Assembly: GCF_008831285.2 (NCBI RefSeq)
Contig: NC_045138.2
Location: 15,285,934 to 15,349,933, forward strand
Origin: Nymphaea colorata
Taxonomy: Eukaryota > Streptophyta > Magnoliopsida > Nymphaeales > Nymphaeaceae
Length of the DNA: 64,000 bases
Reading direction: 5' to 3'
This document shows positions 21,180 to 31,814 of the stretch, piece after piece (the first letter of the stretch is position 1; each line of letters starts with the position of its first letter). The notes under the pieces are model-generated. The model searched no databases. It was given only the letters and a program-made list of their open reading frames with translations, and was not told the origin of the DNA. Position numbers and translations under genes: made by a program.

Positions 21180-22798
21180 GTTGACCATTGATTTTTCCCA
21201 TTTATTCGGCTGGTGTGTTTACATGAGGAGCTGTATGACTAAGTGAAAGCACTTTTCTTAGTTGTTAAGGTAGTCATTGTCCACCAAAACCTGTGTGTGT
21301 GCACGCATATATGTGCTCATAGTCGGTCAGATTCGTTCGACATAGCAATACCAATTTTTTTTTCTTATTGCTTAAGAATAGCAAAGACTAAGTTAAAGAT
21401 GTCTGTTTCTGTTTCAAAATTTAAATTTGATTAGACACTACTACTGAACTTAAATCTAAAATCAAACTAGTTATAATGTTTAAAAGTTGATCTACAGCGT
21501 ATTTTCTTAATTGGAAATAGAGATTTCAGAAAGAATGAACATTATATGAAAAAGATAAACAAATCAGATAGCAGAAGGCCCAACCGCCGAAGGACATTAG
21601 ACAGAGATAGAGACTGCGGACTTGATTAGTCCTTCTCTGAATTAATAAAAGCCCAGTTCGACCCTGTGACTAATTTAATCGTGTCATGTTGACCAAGCTT
21701 AAATCCTACCACTCTGTAACCTGAGCTTCTTCATGTCGGCTCACCAGAAATTTTACTTGATACAGACGAGATCTAGTAAGTGGTCTAATCCTCAAAGGGC
21801 TCTTGTTATGCTCATAATCAGGCAATGGCCAAACTTGAGTTAGAGCCAACCTGATTCACGAAAACTATGTTAAATTTATACTGTTCATCATGTAATAAAT
21901 AATTCTTGCAGAATACTAGATATGTACGACCAATATAATTTGGTGGCCCCGTGTCAGAGGACCCACATGCATATAAAATAGGAGGAATATTCGCATGCCA
22001 ACCACATACGTGCATGTTGAAAAACTTGACAAGTTCAGTAAAAGCACTAAGATTCCCAAGTTCCACTTGAAGGATACAAATCACCAATGATGACATTGTG
22101 GCAGAATGAGACAAGAAAAATATCAAGCATATAACATTGTCAGGAAGGTAAATTTTATACCTGAACAACGACATCAAAGCTACATGCAAGATATGCGCCT
22201 TAAATGGTTATCCATGAAGAAAATTGTTGGTCTAATAGTTCCACATAAAACTGGTGTACTCAATACTGTGCTTGAGTTATACTGTGAAGACATGCCTGGC
22301 TTTGAGAACCATGTGGTGCATTCTGCTATAAGGGAATAATGTTAAGAGCTGATACATCCAGAAAATTGAGTCCAAGATGAGAGTTTACATTTGAGTTTCC
22401 ACCGAGTTACATGGAACTTTGCCCTCAGGAACCAGAGATACATGTATATCTGATCCTCTGAAGTAAATAATAAACTAGCCAAGGTAAAATTTTATATTGG
22501 AACATGAGATTGATTGCTCGAATGCGTCTCATATTTGCTTTCCTGAACTTCTCTGAGTTAGCTTCAACAGCGAAAGGGAAAAAGAGGAAAAAAGTTAATT
22601 TTCTGCCGATATGCATGATTCATCTGAGATTCTGAACTCGGCACAAGCAGTTGAAGTTTTCGAGTTACAGAAAATTTCTTGCCTTCAATCTCAATGATCT
22701 CTATATGTGATGTAATAATAAATCAAGGCCGAAAATCTCACGATAGTTTGAACTTAGATGAAATGAGTAATTTATATTATTCTTTCCATACAAAATAG
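21180..22798. other. Region between convergent NHL genes (duplicated)
   Basis: No gene is seen. The stretch is alignable with 26440-27749: shared segments include AGATAAACAAATCAG, CTTAAATCCTACCACT and TCACCAGAAATTT. This shows that the whole convergent gene pair was duplicated as one unit. Confidence 0.7.
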
Positions 22799-23548
22799 TC
22801 ATACATTAACAATCACACTGGAGTCCATGAAGGGATTAAAAGGAAATAACCAATTTAGGAATTCCACTTTACATTCCGTTCTTGTAAATTCACCAATTCT
22901 TGAGGCGCCAGAGTTATTTGAAGGCACCAGGGGAACCATCAATTCACACCAAATCTTCTGAGAGAACTTGTGTGTCATCATCGCCCCAATTTTAAGCATC
23001 ATCTTCGCATGAATCTCAACATCGATACTGTAAATACCATCTGCTCTATGCTCCATGAAGTCAACCACACTCGATTCACTAAAGACAATCACAGACTGAC
23101 CACCAAAAGCAGGGTGAATCATGACCGCCTCTTTGCGCCTCAGATAGAAGCCAGGCAGTAAAACCCAGCCAATCAATTTTTCATGATAATAAGCAGACGT
23201 GTCGAGCTTCTGGTAGTAGACGCCGAAGTTGTCGTGCGGATTCGTTATATTAACATCCAAATTGAGATGGTATCGCAGGGTGTGTTTGCTGGTTAAGTTG
23301 AACTCTGTTAAATACGCATTCTCTACGTAGTAAGTCACAGGACGAGACCGCAGAACATACAGGGTGAGGAAAACAGCTGCGCCAACGATGGCCAGAATGA
23401 TGGTTGTGCAGTACATGAGCACAACAAAAGTCCGGCAATGGCCGGCGGATCGGCCGGCCTTGTGTCCGGAATACTGTGGCAGGAGTGGGATATCATGGTG
23501 AGCAGCTGGGTGGGTTCTGTTAAAATGGTTTGGCTCCGAATGAGCCAT
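22799..23548 (-). CDS. NDR1/HIN1-like (NHL) LEA_2 membrane protein, diverged
   Basis: The single-exon minus-strand gene encodes 249 residues. A His/Pro-rich N terminus is followed by a membrane helix at about 41-66. The LEA_2 domain has NPHDNFGV at 103-110 in place of the usual NPN..IG(I/V), then YYQKLD, the GFYLRRKE block and a conserved C-terminal FTRTECKVEF. It is clearly related to the 27750-28478 gene and more distantly to the plus-strand pair, which share TEFNLTS/TQFNL and FTRTKCDV. A TATA-like CTATATAAT lies at about 23632-23640 on the minus strand, some 85 bases upstream of the start. The altered NPN motif may change function; the frame is intact. Confidence 0.92.
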   Translation of the reverse strand: MAHSEPNHFNRTHPAAHHDIPLLPQYSGHKAGRSAGHCRTFVVLMYCTTIILAIVGAAVFLTLYVLRSRPVTYYVENAYLTEFNLTSKHTLRYHLNLDVNITNPHDNFGVYYQKLDTSAYYHEKLIGWVLLPGFYLRRKEAVMIHPAFGGQSVIVFSESSVVDFMEHRADGIYSIDVEIHAKMMLKIGAMMTHKFSQKIWCELMVPLVPSNNSGASRIGEFTRTECKVEFLNWLFPFNPFMDSSVIVNV

Positions 23549-23631
23549 TCTCTAGGAAGAAATCTGAACACTTGAAGGGAAAATAGAGAGTGGTAAGAAG
23601 GAACTAATGAGAAAGGCAGGCGGACAATTTG

Positions 23632-23640
23632 ATTATATAG
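23632..23640 (-). promoter_or_regulatory. TATA box of the 22799-23548 NHL gene
   Basis: CTATATAAT on the minus strand. The equivalent position in the sister gene (about 28581-28588) reads CAATATAGT, a weaker box. Confidence 0.6.
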
Positions 23641-23849
23641 CCGTTGAAAATATGCGACTGGCTTCTAGTTGCAGAGGAGGGGCAGCCTTTGTGTTTTTTT
23701 CTCCTTTGTGAAGCTGACAGACTTTCCGTTGCTCCGATCACAACATCATTCAGATATAATAAGATGCTTCTTAGAAAAAGTAAAAAAACATAACGAATTC
23801 CGGTTGAGTTCTTCTCTTGTTTAATTGATCTAGTCAACATCGCTAGTCA

Positions 23850-24719
23850 ATCTCCTATTTTCTCTGTAACAGTGAGTAGCAAGAACGATTGTCAGCTTGA
23901 ATAGGTTTCAAGATTACTGTCATCTGATACGAGAATATTCTTCAACAGTGAAGATCACGATAAGAAGACAGGAGATGAAGATAAGGATAAACTACGATCC
24001 GTTACAACAGATTCATTCTAACTGTAGAACACACAGATTTACGAAATCTGATTTATCTTCATTAACTAGAATATTTCAAGTGCAAGGTATCAAGGATCAT
24101 GGCAGACTTGGTGTTTCTTCTGAACCATATCAAAATCTGGTTTTTCTTCTGTTTTATCTCTATTTTGACCCTCACTTCGTAAGAGCAACTTAAATAGTCA
24201 GGCCTGAGTAGGGTGGCCCAAGTAGTTGGTGCAAAGATGAGGTAAGGGTTGGTAGATGGTTAATATCCATTTCCTATATCAATTTTATGTGCTACAAAAT
24301 GGACGACACCAATGTGTAGATTAAAGCATAACAGGGACATCATCCGAGGCAACACGAGAGGAAGGGTGGAAGCTGCGCCTCTTTGATTGAGCATGAGATT
24401 AAATATTTTTCATGCTCACCCATAAAGGAGCAACAGGTTTTAGTTCAGACGTATAATTTAGGGCAATTACATACATCATGTATGCAGTTTTACTTAAAGG
24501 CGTTGGCTTAAGAGATTCCAGTTTATCGGGTTCATTGATGCTAGATGTGCAGCATGACCACCAACTTTTTAAAAAAAAAAAAAAAAATCTTCGTTTCGAT
24601 TCTTAATCATCTCATAATTTTGGATCCACTGCCGCTAACAAATCAATTCAGTTGCTTTCATCCACCCTAAAATGAGAATTTGCTAGAAATTAGAAAAAAA
24701 AAAAGAGGCAAACAGTGAT
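23850..24719. other. Spacer between duplicated NHL units
   Basis: No gene is recognised. There is an A-tract at about 24571-24587 and only short frames. The next duplication copy begins near 24720. Confidence 0.5.
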
Positions 24720-25493
24720 ACATAGTCGCGTTTACGCAAACGTTTCTTATGCTAAAGACAGGTTTGAGTCCAAATCATGGTGCAATAGAACAGCAAAATC
24801 CAAACTAGATCAAATAGGTTTGAGTATTTTAGTATATAAATATTTAATTGCATGGCCGAATCAGGTCTAACCAGTCAAGTTTGGCAAGACCGAACGCTCT
24901 TTAGGGTCTTCATATTAAATGTTGAGCTGACCCACATCATTTATCAAATCATATCGAATTGTAGCCACGTCCCTAACCCCTTCTTAGACCGGAAAACCAT
25001 GGAGCCCAAACAAATTAAATGCCAAGTGTTCAAACTTGGGATGCATGTGTGGGTGGGATCTAATGTTTAGATCCAGGTCCATCTGCATATCCTTATTATC
25101 ATTCGTGTTTTTCCTGTTTCTCATAGGAATCATTGATGAGAAACAAGTATTTTCAAATGCTAATTATATGTGGACCGTCCACGATTTTTTTTTTTATGGG
25201 CTCCCAAAACCGGAACTTGGATCCAAATTAAGAAGTCAGAGACTTCCCGGAATCCGGTCAAGTCGGATCCGACCCGTCTCCATGGCTGACTTCCTTTTCA
25301 CCTCTGGCCAAGTTGGGAAGCTTCTATGAAATTCCTACTGACGGGAGGAGAAATTTACAACGTCCCCGCCGCACCACAAACAAACTTTCAACTGCTATAT
25401 ATTAAGGTTCTTGATCCTCCGTTATCTTCGTCTTCCTTTTCTGGTTCTGTCTCTTCTTCCTGAGCCTCAAGTATTCTTCAAGGTTTTGCTCTC
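24720..25493 (+). repeat. Duplicated NHL flank and promoter, copy 4
   Basis: AAATCATGGTGCAATAGAA and TTTAGTATATAAATATTTAATT match 17370-17450 and 19120-19140. The proximal part has the CGGATCCGACCCGTC word and a TATATATT box at 25396-25403, 98 bases before the ATG. The leader matches the other copies. Confidence 0.7.
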
Positions 25494-26204
25494 ATGGCCG
25501 ACTCCAAGCCAACCCACTTCAACGGAGCCTACTACGCCGGTCCACAAGGAGCCCCAACTGTCCCCCAACAGCCGCCACAGGCCTACTACCGCCCCGGCCG
25601 CGGCCACAGCTCCTGCGGTTTCTGCTGCATCATAGGCACCTTCCTCAAGATCATCATCACCATCGTTGTCATCATCGGCATCGCCGCTCTCGTTATCTGG
25701 CTCGTTCTCCGGCCGACGGCGATCAAATTCTACGTAGAAAACGCGTCCCTGACACAGTTCAACTTGACAAACACGAACACTCTGCACTATGATCTCAAAT
25801 TGAATGTTAGCATAACGAACCACAACAGGAAGATCGGGATCGACTACGACAATCTCGAGGCGGCGGCGTATTACGCCGGAGAGCGGTTCGGGTGGGATCA
25901 GCTGCCTGGCTTCTATCAGGGTCATAAGAACACCACCATACTGCAGACTGCCTTCAAGGGGCAGTCTTTGATTGTCCCTGCGGATTTCGTTGCCAATGTC
26001 TTCAATGATCAGAAAGCACGCGGGTTTTACTACGTAGATGTGAAGATTAAACCCAACATGAGGTTCAAGATTGGGCATTTGAAGACAACCAAGTATAGTC
26101 CAAAGATCTGGTGCTACTTTCAGGTTCCTTTGGACTCTAAGAACTCATCATCATCTGCCGCTGGTGGGTTCACTAGGACCAAATGTGATGTGGATTACTG
26201 GTAG
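25494..26204 (+). CDS. NDR1/HIN1-like (NHL) LEA_2 membrane protein, HIN1/YLS9 type
   Basis: The single-exon gene encodes 236 residues, collinear without gaps with the 20245 product. It has a Pro/Gln/Tyr-rich N terminus, a CGFCC cluster at 41-45, a membrane helix at about 46-72 and a LEA_2 domain at about 93-205. The signature NPN motif is altered to NHNRKIGI (109-116), which is unusual for the family. Other landmarks are YYAGERFGW, YQGHKNTTILQ and the C-terminal TKCDVDYW. The TATA box is at 25396 and AATAAA at 26352-26357. It converges on the minus-strand NHL gene at 27750-28478, repeating the arrangement 5 kb to the left. Confidence 0.94.
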   Translation: MADSKPTHFNGAYYAGPQGAPTVPQQPPQAYYRPGRGHSSCGFCCIIGTFLKIIITIVVIIGIAALVIWLVLRPTAIKFYVENASLTQFNLTNTNTLHYDLKLNVSITNHNRKIGIDYDNLEAAAYYAGERFGWDQLPGFYQGHKNTTILQTAFKGQSLIVPADFVANVFNDQKARGFYYVDVKIKPNMRFKIGHLKTTKYSPKIWCYFQVPLDSKNSSSSAAGGFTRTKCDVDYW

Positions 26205-26351
26205 CCTTGGGGTTTTTTCCTTCTTGTTTGTTTCCGTCTTTTTTCTCCATATGTTCGATTTGCACAGATCTTACCGTGTAAATTAGATCAAGATGTTGTT
26301 GGTGATTGAGATTCTTCATTGAATTTTTGGGATTTTTGTGTGTGTACATGT

Positions 26352-26357
26352 AATAAA
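26352..26357 (+). terminator. Poly(A) signal of the 25494 NHL gene
   Basis: AATAAA at the position equivalent to 21111-21116 of the sister gene. Confidence 0.6.
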
Positions 26358-26439
26358 AGTCAATCTCTCTATAGTGGATATGTTTTTTTTATGTTTGTAG
26401 TTTTATTTTATTCTGGCTGACCTTTTGCTTAGAATTTAA

Positions 26440-27749
26440 GGCATTCAGCGGTTCACTACGGATTTTTTCCTTTTTATTTGCCTCGCTGGTGGGTTTATAT
26501 AAGCTGCGTATGACTAAGTAAAACCTCTTCTCTTAGTTGTTAAGGTATTCAGACATTGACGTTGTGCTTATCTATCAAAGTATGTGTGTGTGTGCATGCA
26601 CGCGTGAGTGCTTACGATCGGTCAAATTCGGGTTCGACATAGCCATATCGATTTATTGCCTTGCGAAGGAAAAAACAAAGTCTTAAGTTGAAGGTGTCTG
26701 TTTATGTTTCGAAATTCAAAGTTGATTAAGTACCATCACTGAACTTAAATGTAAAATCAAGATAGATATGATGACTGCAGCAAATTTTCTTAGTTAAAAC
26801 GGAAGAGATTAAAGAGAGAATGAACAATACATGAAGAAGATAAACAAATCAGTTGGTAGGAAGCCCAAGAACTTACACAGAAAGAAAGACTGTAGACCCG
26901 GACCTTGCTCTGGATTAAGAAAAGTCCCGTTCGATCCTGCGACTAATTTAATAAAGATACAGCAAACTATCTTGTTGTATTGGTCAAGCTTAAATCCTAC
27001 CACTTTGCAACCTAAGCTTCTTCATGCTGTTCTCACCAGAAATTTACTTGTTACATAACAAATATAGTGAGTGGTCTGATCCTCGCTAGCCCTTGTTATT
27101 ACATTTGGCCAGACTGTACTAGAGGGTGCTGAAAGTTCAGGTTAAATTATGCTGTTTCCTTAATAAATACTTCATAAGGAATTGCAAGAAAATGCATATT
27201 AAGTGTCCAATATAATCTCATGGCCTGTCATTCACTAAAACTCCCTCTCATAGGATCCACAAACATGTTATAGAGAAACTTGGGCCAGATCATGGATGAA
27301 CATTGGGGTGCCAACCGAGTTGCAGATAGGGCTGGTCAACTGGTCGAACAGGCTGAGCCTCATGTATCTGCCTTGGTTTGTCCTATCACAAACTGGCCAA
27401 GGCGAAAAACTGTAGATTGGAATGCACTGGTTGCTCAAATGTGCTGCAAAAGGAATTGCCTCAAAAATCTGTACTTCATACTTCTAGAAATTCTTTGATT
27501 TTGCATCAACAGCAAAAGAAAAAAGGAAAATAGAAATCTCAACTGACATTCATAATTCACGAAAACTCCGCACAAGTGTTTTTGCTATCCTGGAATGGAA
27601 AATGTCATCCATTTAATCTCAACGATCTCCAGACGAGATGCACTAACAAATTCAAAGCGCAAAAATCTCATGATAGTCTGAACTTAGATAAACGAGTAAT
27701 TGATATTATTCTGTCCATACACAATAATCATACATTAGCAAGAATCACA
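26440..27749. other. Region between convergent NHL genes, second copy
   Basis: Alignable with 21180-22798 and without a gene. Short frames here (for example 27280-27498) resemble nothing I know. Confidence 0.65.
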
Positions 27750-28478
27750 CTAAAGTCCTTGAAGGGATTTAAAAGGAAAGAACCAATCCAGGTATTCCAC
27801 TTTACATTCGGTTCTTGTAAATTCACCATTTCTGAAGGCAGAGTTGCTCGATGGCATCAGGGGAACCATCAATTCACACCAAATTTTTTGACAGAACTTG
27901 TCTGTCATCAATGCCCCAAATTTAAGCCTCATCTTGGCATGAATCTCAATATCTATACTGTAAAAACCATCTGATCTCTGCTTCATGGAATCACTGACCC
28001 TCAAGCCATTGAGCCCGATTACAGACTGCCCACCGAAAACAGGGTGAATCGAGACCGTCCTGTTGCGTCCCAGATAGAAGGTAGGCAGGAAAACCCAGCC
28101 AATCAATTCTTCATCATAATATGCAGATGCGTCGAGCTTCTGGTAGTAGACGCCAAACATCATGTTCGGATTCGTTATACTTACATCCAGTTTGAGATTA
28201 CATTGCAGAGTGCCCTTGCTGGTTAAGTTGAACTCTGACAAATATGCATCCTCTACGAAGTAAGTCACGGCACGAGGCCGAAGAACGTACAGGGCGAGGA
28301 ATGCAGCTGCACCAAGGATGACAAAAATGACGACCACGCACATAAACATGGCGCAGATCCGGCAATGGCAACTGGGTCGGCTGGTCTTCTGATCGGAGTA
28401 CTGTGGCAGGACTGGGGGCACATCATGGGGAGCAGCAGGGTAGGTTCTGTTGAAATGGATTGGCTCGGAATCAGCCAT
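27750..28478 (-). CDS. NDR1/HIN1-like (NHL) LEA_2 membrane protein
   Basis: The single-exon minus-strand gene encodes 242 residues, parallel to the 22799-23548 product. The N terminus is Pro/His-rich, a Cys-containing juxtamembrane segment (SCHCRIC, 36-42) precedes a membrane helix at about 43-66, and the LEA_2 domain carries NPNMMFGV at 103-110, which keeps the NPN triplet lost in its sister. The C terminus is FTRTECKVEYLDW. The start is MADSEP, matching MAHSEP of the sister. A four-codon upstream ORF overlaps this start codon (28471-28485), and the TATA position is altered compared with the sister, so expression may differ. It probably acts at the plasma membrane, like the rest of the family. 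Confidence 0.93.
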   Translation of the reverse strand: MADSEPIHFNRTYPAAPHDVPPVLPQYSDQKTSRPSCHCRICAMFMCVVVIFVILGAAAFLALYVLRPRAVTYFVEDAYLSEFNLTSKGTLQCNLKLDVSITNPNMMFGVYYQKLDASAYYDEELIGWVFLPTFYLGRNRTVSIHPVFGGQSVIGLNGLRVSDSMKQRSDGFYSIDIEIHAKMRLKFGALMTDKFCQKIWCELMVPLMPSSNSAFRNGEFTRTECKVEYLDWFFPFKSLQGL

Positions 28479-28485
28479 TGGGCAT
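28471..28485 (-). promoter_or_regulatory. Overlapping upstream ORF at the NHL start codon
   Basis: On the minus strand, ATGCCCAATGGCTGA encodes Met-Pro-Asn-Gly-stop and overlaps the main ATG (28476-28478) in another frame. The sister gene at 23548 has no upstream ATG there. Such a uORF could reduce initiation at the main start; this is inference. Confidence 0.6.
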
Positions 28486-28694
28486 TGTCTTCAGGAAGAT
28501 GAAGGAAGAAATCTGGGCACTTGATGACCAAATAGACGGTGGTAAGAAGGAATAAATGAGAAGGGCAGGCAAAGAATTTGACTATATTGCCAGCCATTGG
28601 CTTTTTGGTTGCAGAGGATGGCAGCCTCTGGTTTTTCCCTCTTTTTTCTTCTGGTTGCAGCTCATGGTTTTCTTGCCCACCGCTGAGCTGATCA

Positions 28695-28702
28695 CGACGT
28701 CA
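28695..28702 (-). promoter_or_regulatory. Candidate bZIP/TGA-type motif upstream of the minus-strand NHL gene
   Basis: TGACGTCG on the minus strand, about 217 bases upstream of the start. The aligned site upstream of the sister gene reads TGATGTTG, without the ACGT core. Confidence 0.4.
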
Positions 28703-28799
28703 TTCAAGACATAGTCAGAAGTTGCTTATCGAATTCGAAAATTAATATATAAGATGACGAATTCCGTTGAGTGTCTCATTTTAAACCCACGAAGCCAAC

Positions 28800-29456
28800 A
28801 ACGCTGTCCATTTCTTATTTTCCCTCAGCAATTCAATGAATACCAATCAAACGGCTACTCTCTAAACTCTTCTTTTCTCTCTTGCGTTCTGTCCCCCTGA
28901 ACCAGAGGAACTCTGTCACGAGAACATGCACGCCCACAACCGGCTCACTTCAAAAGACCCTCCATTGCAGATCCCAAAGCACTCTGTTCCAATGTAAAAG
29001 TTTTATATATATATATATATATAGGAGCCTTTTGCCATCAATTGTTAGTGCAGTCTTAAGGTATTAAAAGTTTATTTTTCACCTTTTAGAAAAAATTTAG
29101 CAATGCATGCCCTCTAGTCTATAGTCTATACTGAGTAACCATGTTAAAATTTGTGTACATCATCAATTTAGATTGAGAGAAAACAAGCATATACCATGTT
29201 TTTCTGCTGCAGAATGAAACAGGCCTTAACCAAAAGGCACATGGATGACTGTATTCATCTCCTGACTAATTGGGTCTTTAAATATGTTAATTATGATTTT
29301 CCCTTGGTTTTTTTTACATAAGGTGTCGATTTGGCATCTTTATAATGGACTATTTTCATTGGCAAGAACTTGTCGATTTGGCATCTTTATAAGGGACTAT
29401 TTTCATTGGCAAGAACTTCTTTCCTCTTTGTTCATCTTCATTGATTTCACTGGCAG
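28800..29456. other. Spacer between the NHL cluster and the ethylene-receptor remnant
   Basis: Contains a (TA)n run at about 29003-29023. A direct tandem duplication of 47 bases lies at 29324-29370 and 29371-29417, with one difference visible. It ends in a pyrimidine-rich stretch and a splice-acceptor-like GGCAG at 29456. No receptor first exon (ethylene-binding membrane helices) is seen. Confidence 0.6.
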
Positions 29457-30807
29457 GTAGCTGTAGCCCTTTCCCATGCTGCAATATTGGAAGAATCAAT
29501 GCGTGCAAGGGATCAGCTCATGGAGCAAAATGTTGCACTAGATTTGGCACGCAGGGAAGCAGAAATGGCAATCCGTGCTAGAAATGACTTTTTGGCTGTT
29601 ATGAACCATGGAATGCGGACACCTATGCATGCAATGCAATTGTTGCTTTGTCTTCTCTACTTCTTGAAACTGAACTAACTCCTGAACAGCGTCTAATGGT
29701 GGAGACCATCCTCAAGAGTAGCAATCTTTTAGCTACACTTATAAATGATGTTTTGGATCTTTCAAGACTTGAAGATGGAAGTCTTGAACTTGAGATTGCA
29801 ACTTTCAATCTTCATTCTGTTTTCAGAGAGGTGCTTTATTTGTTCATAATTATGTAATCAGTGTTTTTTTGTTTATGATTAGACCTGAATCTCTTGTCTA
29901 GACAAGCATCAGGAAAAGCATAAATGCTTTGTTTTCTGATGGAGGTTGTTAATCTGATAAGGCCCATCGCTTCTGTGAAGAAGCTCTCAGTTTCACTGAG
30001 TTTGGCTTCAGATTTACTGTTGGTGATGAAAAACGCCTTATGCAGATTCTTCTTAATGTTATTGGTAACTCAGTTAAGTTCTCAATGGAAGGGAGCATGT
30101 CTGTTTCAACTGGTGTTGCAAAAGTAGAATCTCTAAAAGATGCACGATCCCTTGCACCATGAGTTCTATTTGCAAGTTCAGGTTGACATTTTGTTTTAAC
30201 TTTCACCAACACCACTATTTGTTGTTGCTTAATGCATGTGTTTTTTGTGTGTGTGTGTGTGTGTGCATATGACAAAGTGGTGTTTATGGCTGCAGGTTAA
30301 GGATTCTGGGATGGGAATTAGTCCTCAGGATATTCCACATATATTCACCAAATTTTTGCAGTCTCGTAACTCTGCAAATAGAGTTTCTGCCGGCACTGGT
30401 CTTGGGCTTGCTATCTGTAAAAGGCATTATAAAAAATGAAGTTGGTGCTCATTGACATAATATACTGTTCTTTTGGGCTGAGATGATTAATTCTTCTTGT
30501 TTTCCCCATTCCTTATCCAATTTGCATTTGGCAAACCAAATAATTTCTGCTCCTTGAATTCTTATGAACTTCTTCTTGGATGTATAGTGCTCCCCCAAAA
30601 TGCTGCATTTCAGGTTTGTGACTTTGATGGGAGGACAGATTTGGCTTGAAAGTGAGGGTGTGGGAAAGGGATCTGCTGCTATTTTCATTGTAAAATTAGG
30701 GATCTCTCAGAATTCAAATGAATGTCTATCGCAAATTGCTTCTAGAACTCCATTGAACTTCCGGCCAGACAAAGTTCTTGGAGCAGATGATAATGATGTG
30801 GTCCCAA

Positions 30808-30812
<5 letters not shown>
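29457..30812 (+). pseudogene. Truncated ethylene-receptor (ETR1/ERS1-type) histidine-kinase pseudogene
   Basis: Four exon-like blocks follow the receptor kinase. Block 1 (29457-29830) runs from [18 protein letters not shown] through the H-box ([10 protein letters not shown], where receptors have NHEMRTPMHA) to [13 protein letters not shown]. Block 2 (about 29945-30162) has the N-box [11 protein letters not shown]. Block 3 (30296-about 30428) has DSGMGI and [11 protein letters not shown], the G1 and G2 boxes. Block 4 (30614-30812) has [14 protein letters not shown] and enters what would be the receiver domain. Introns with AG acceptors remain, so it is a DNA-level duplicate, not a retrocopy. 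A 5-base insertion after the H-box (near 29628) and a frame break near 30014 destroy the frame. The ethylene-binding and GAF parts are missing, and the 3' end stops in a (TA)n tract. Confidence 0.88.

Positions 30813-30885
<73 letters not shown>
30812..30885. repeat. (TA)n microsatellite
   Basis: About 74 bases of alternating AT that cut off the ethylene-receptor remnant. Confidence 0.95.
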
Positions 30886-30889
<4 letters not shown>

Positions 30890-31800
30890 GAGAAAGTAAC
30901 TATGTGCATAATATTTGATGAACTATTAATTTAATCGATCAAATAAATAATAAACCTTTATCATATTTAATTAATATATTAAATAACATGGATCCGTTAA
31001 TTAAGTCTGTACGTGTGGGATTTTGACAGTTGATCAAATGTCTATCAGGTAATATTATTTAAAAAATTAAAAAATAACTTAAAAGTAATCTAAAAGTGAA
31101 ACAAATTAAAGATCAGATTTGTACAGGAAAAGAAAATCCATAAGGTGGGATGAAAGACGAGAACAAGAACCAAACCTCAAATGGAAAATTCGAAAATCTT
31201 TTGCATTAGAGTATCAAGCCTTGTTCTTGTTTCCATTATAAGGACCAGGACTCTTTTAAAGAACAACATATAACTGAACCTGGATCTAGTTTTTCCATTG
31301 ATGGATCTCAGAGAGCCTGGATCTGGATCTGGATCTGGGTTTGGACCATTCTCTTCTAGCAGCGGTTTGACCTGATTTCCGGCCCCAACCGAGATTACCC
31401 AGATCTAAACCATAAGCAAGAGCAGCCTCAACTTTCTTAAACCATGTTCATGTAAACGGGTTGTTACTTAGACATTTGAGCGTGTTGTATTCCCTTCATT
31501 GCCACCCTTGTTAAGTTTCTGCATGTTATGAACTCTCCAATTTAAGAGAATCCCACTAACCTACAAAGCAATGAGCCGCACTAACAGACCAATCCCTCAA
31601 CTTCCTAAACTGGATCTTTCTTCTCTTCCTTCCAAATTCCTTCACCATGCTGGTCTCGTCCACCTATACATCCCTGTTCAAGTTTCAATCTCCACGACTT
31701 GATCCGGACTCGATCGACTCGAGTTTGCAAGTAAAACCAGCACAGCCTGGTCTCCTACCCTGAAACTGACTTACTTTGGCAAATTTGAAGAAAAAAATCT
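30886..31800. other. Intergenic, no recognised gene
   Basis: AT-rich sequence with a short GGATCT tandem run at about 31317-31340. No family is recognised. Confidence 0.5.
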
Positions 31801-31814
31801 GTGGCCTATTTCCT

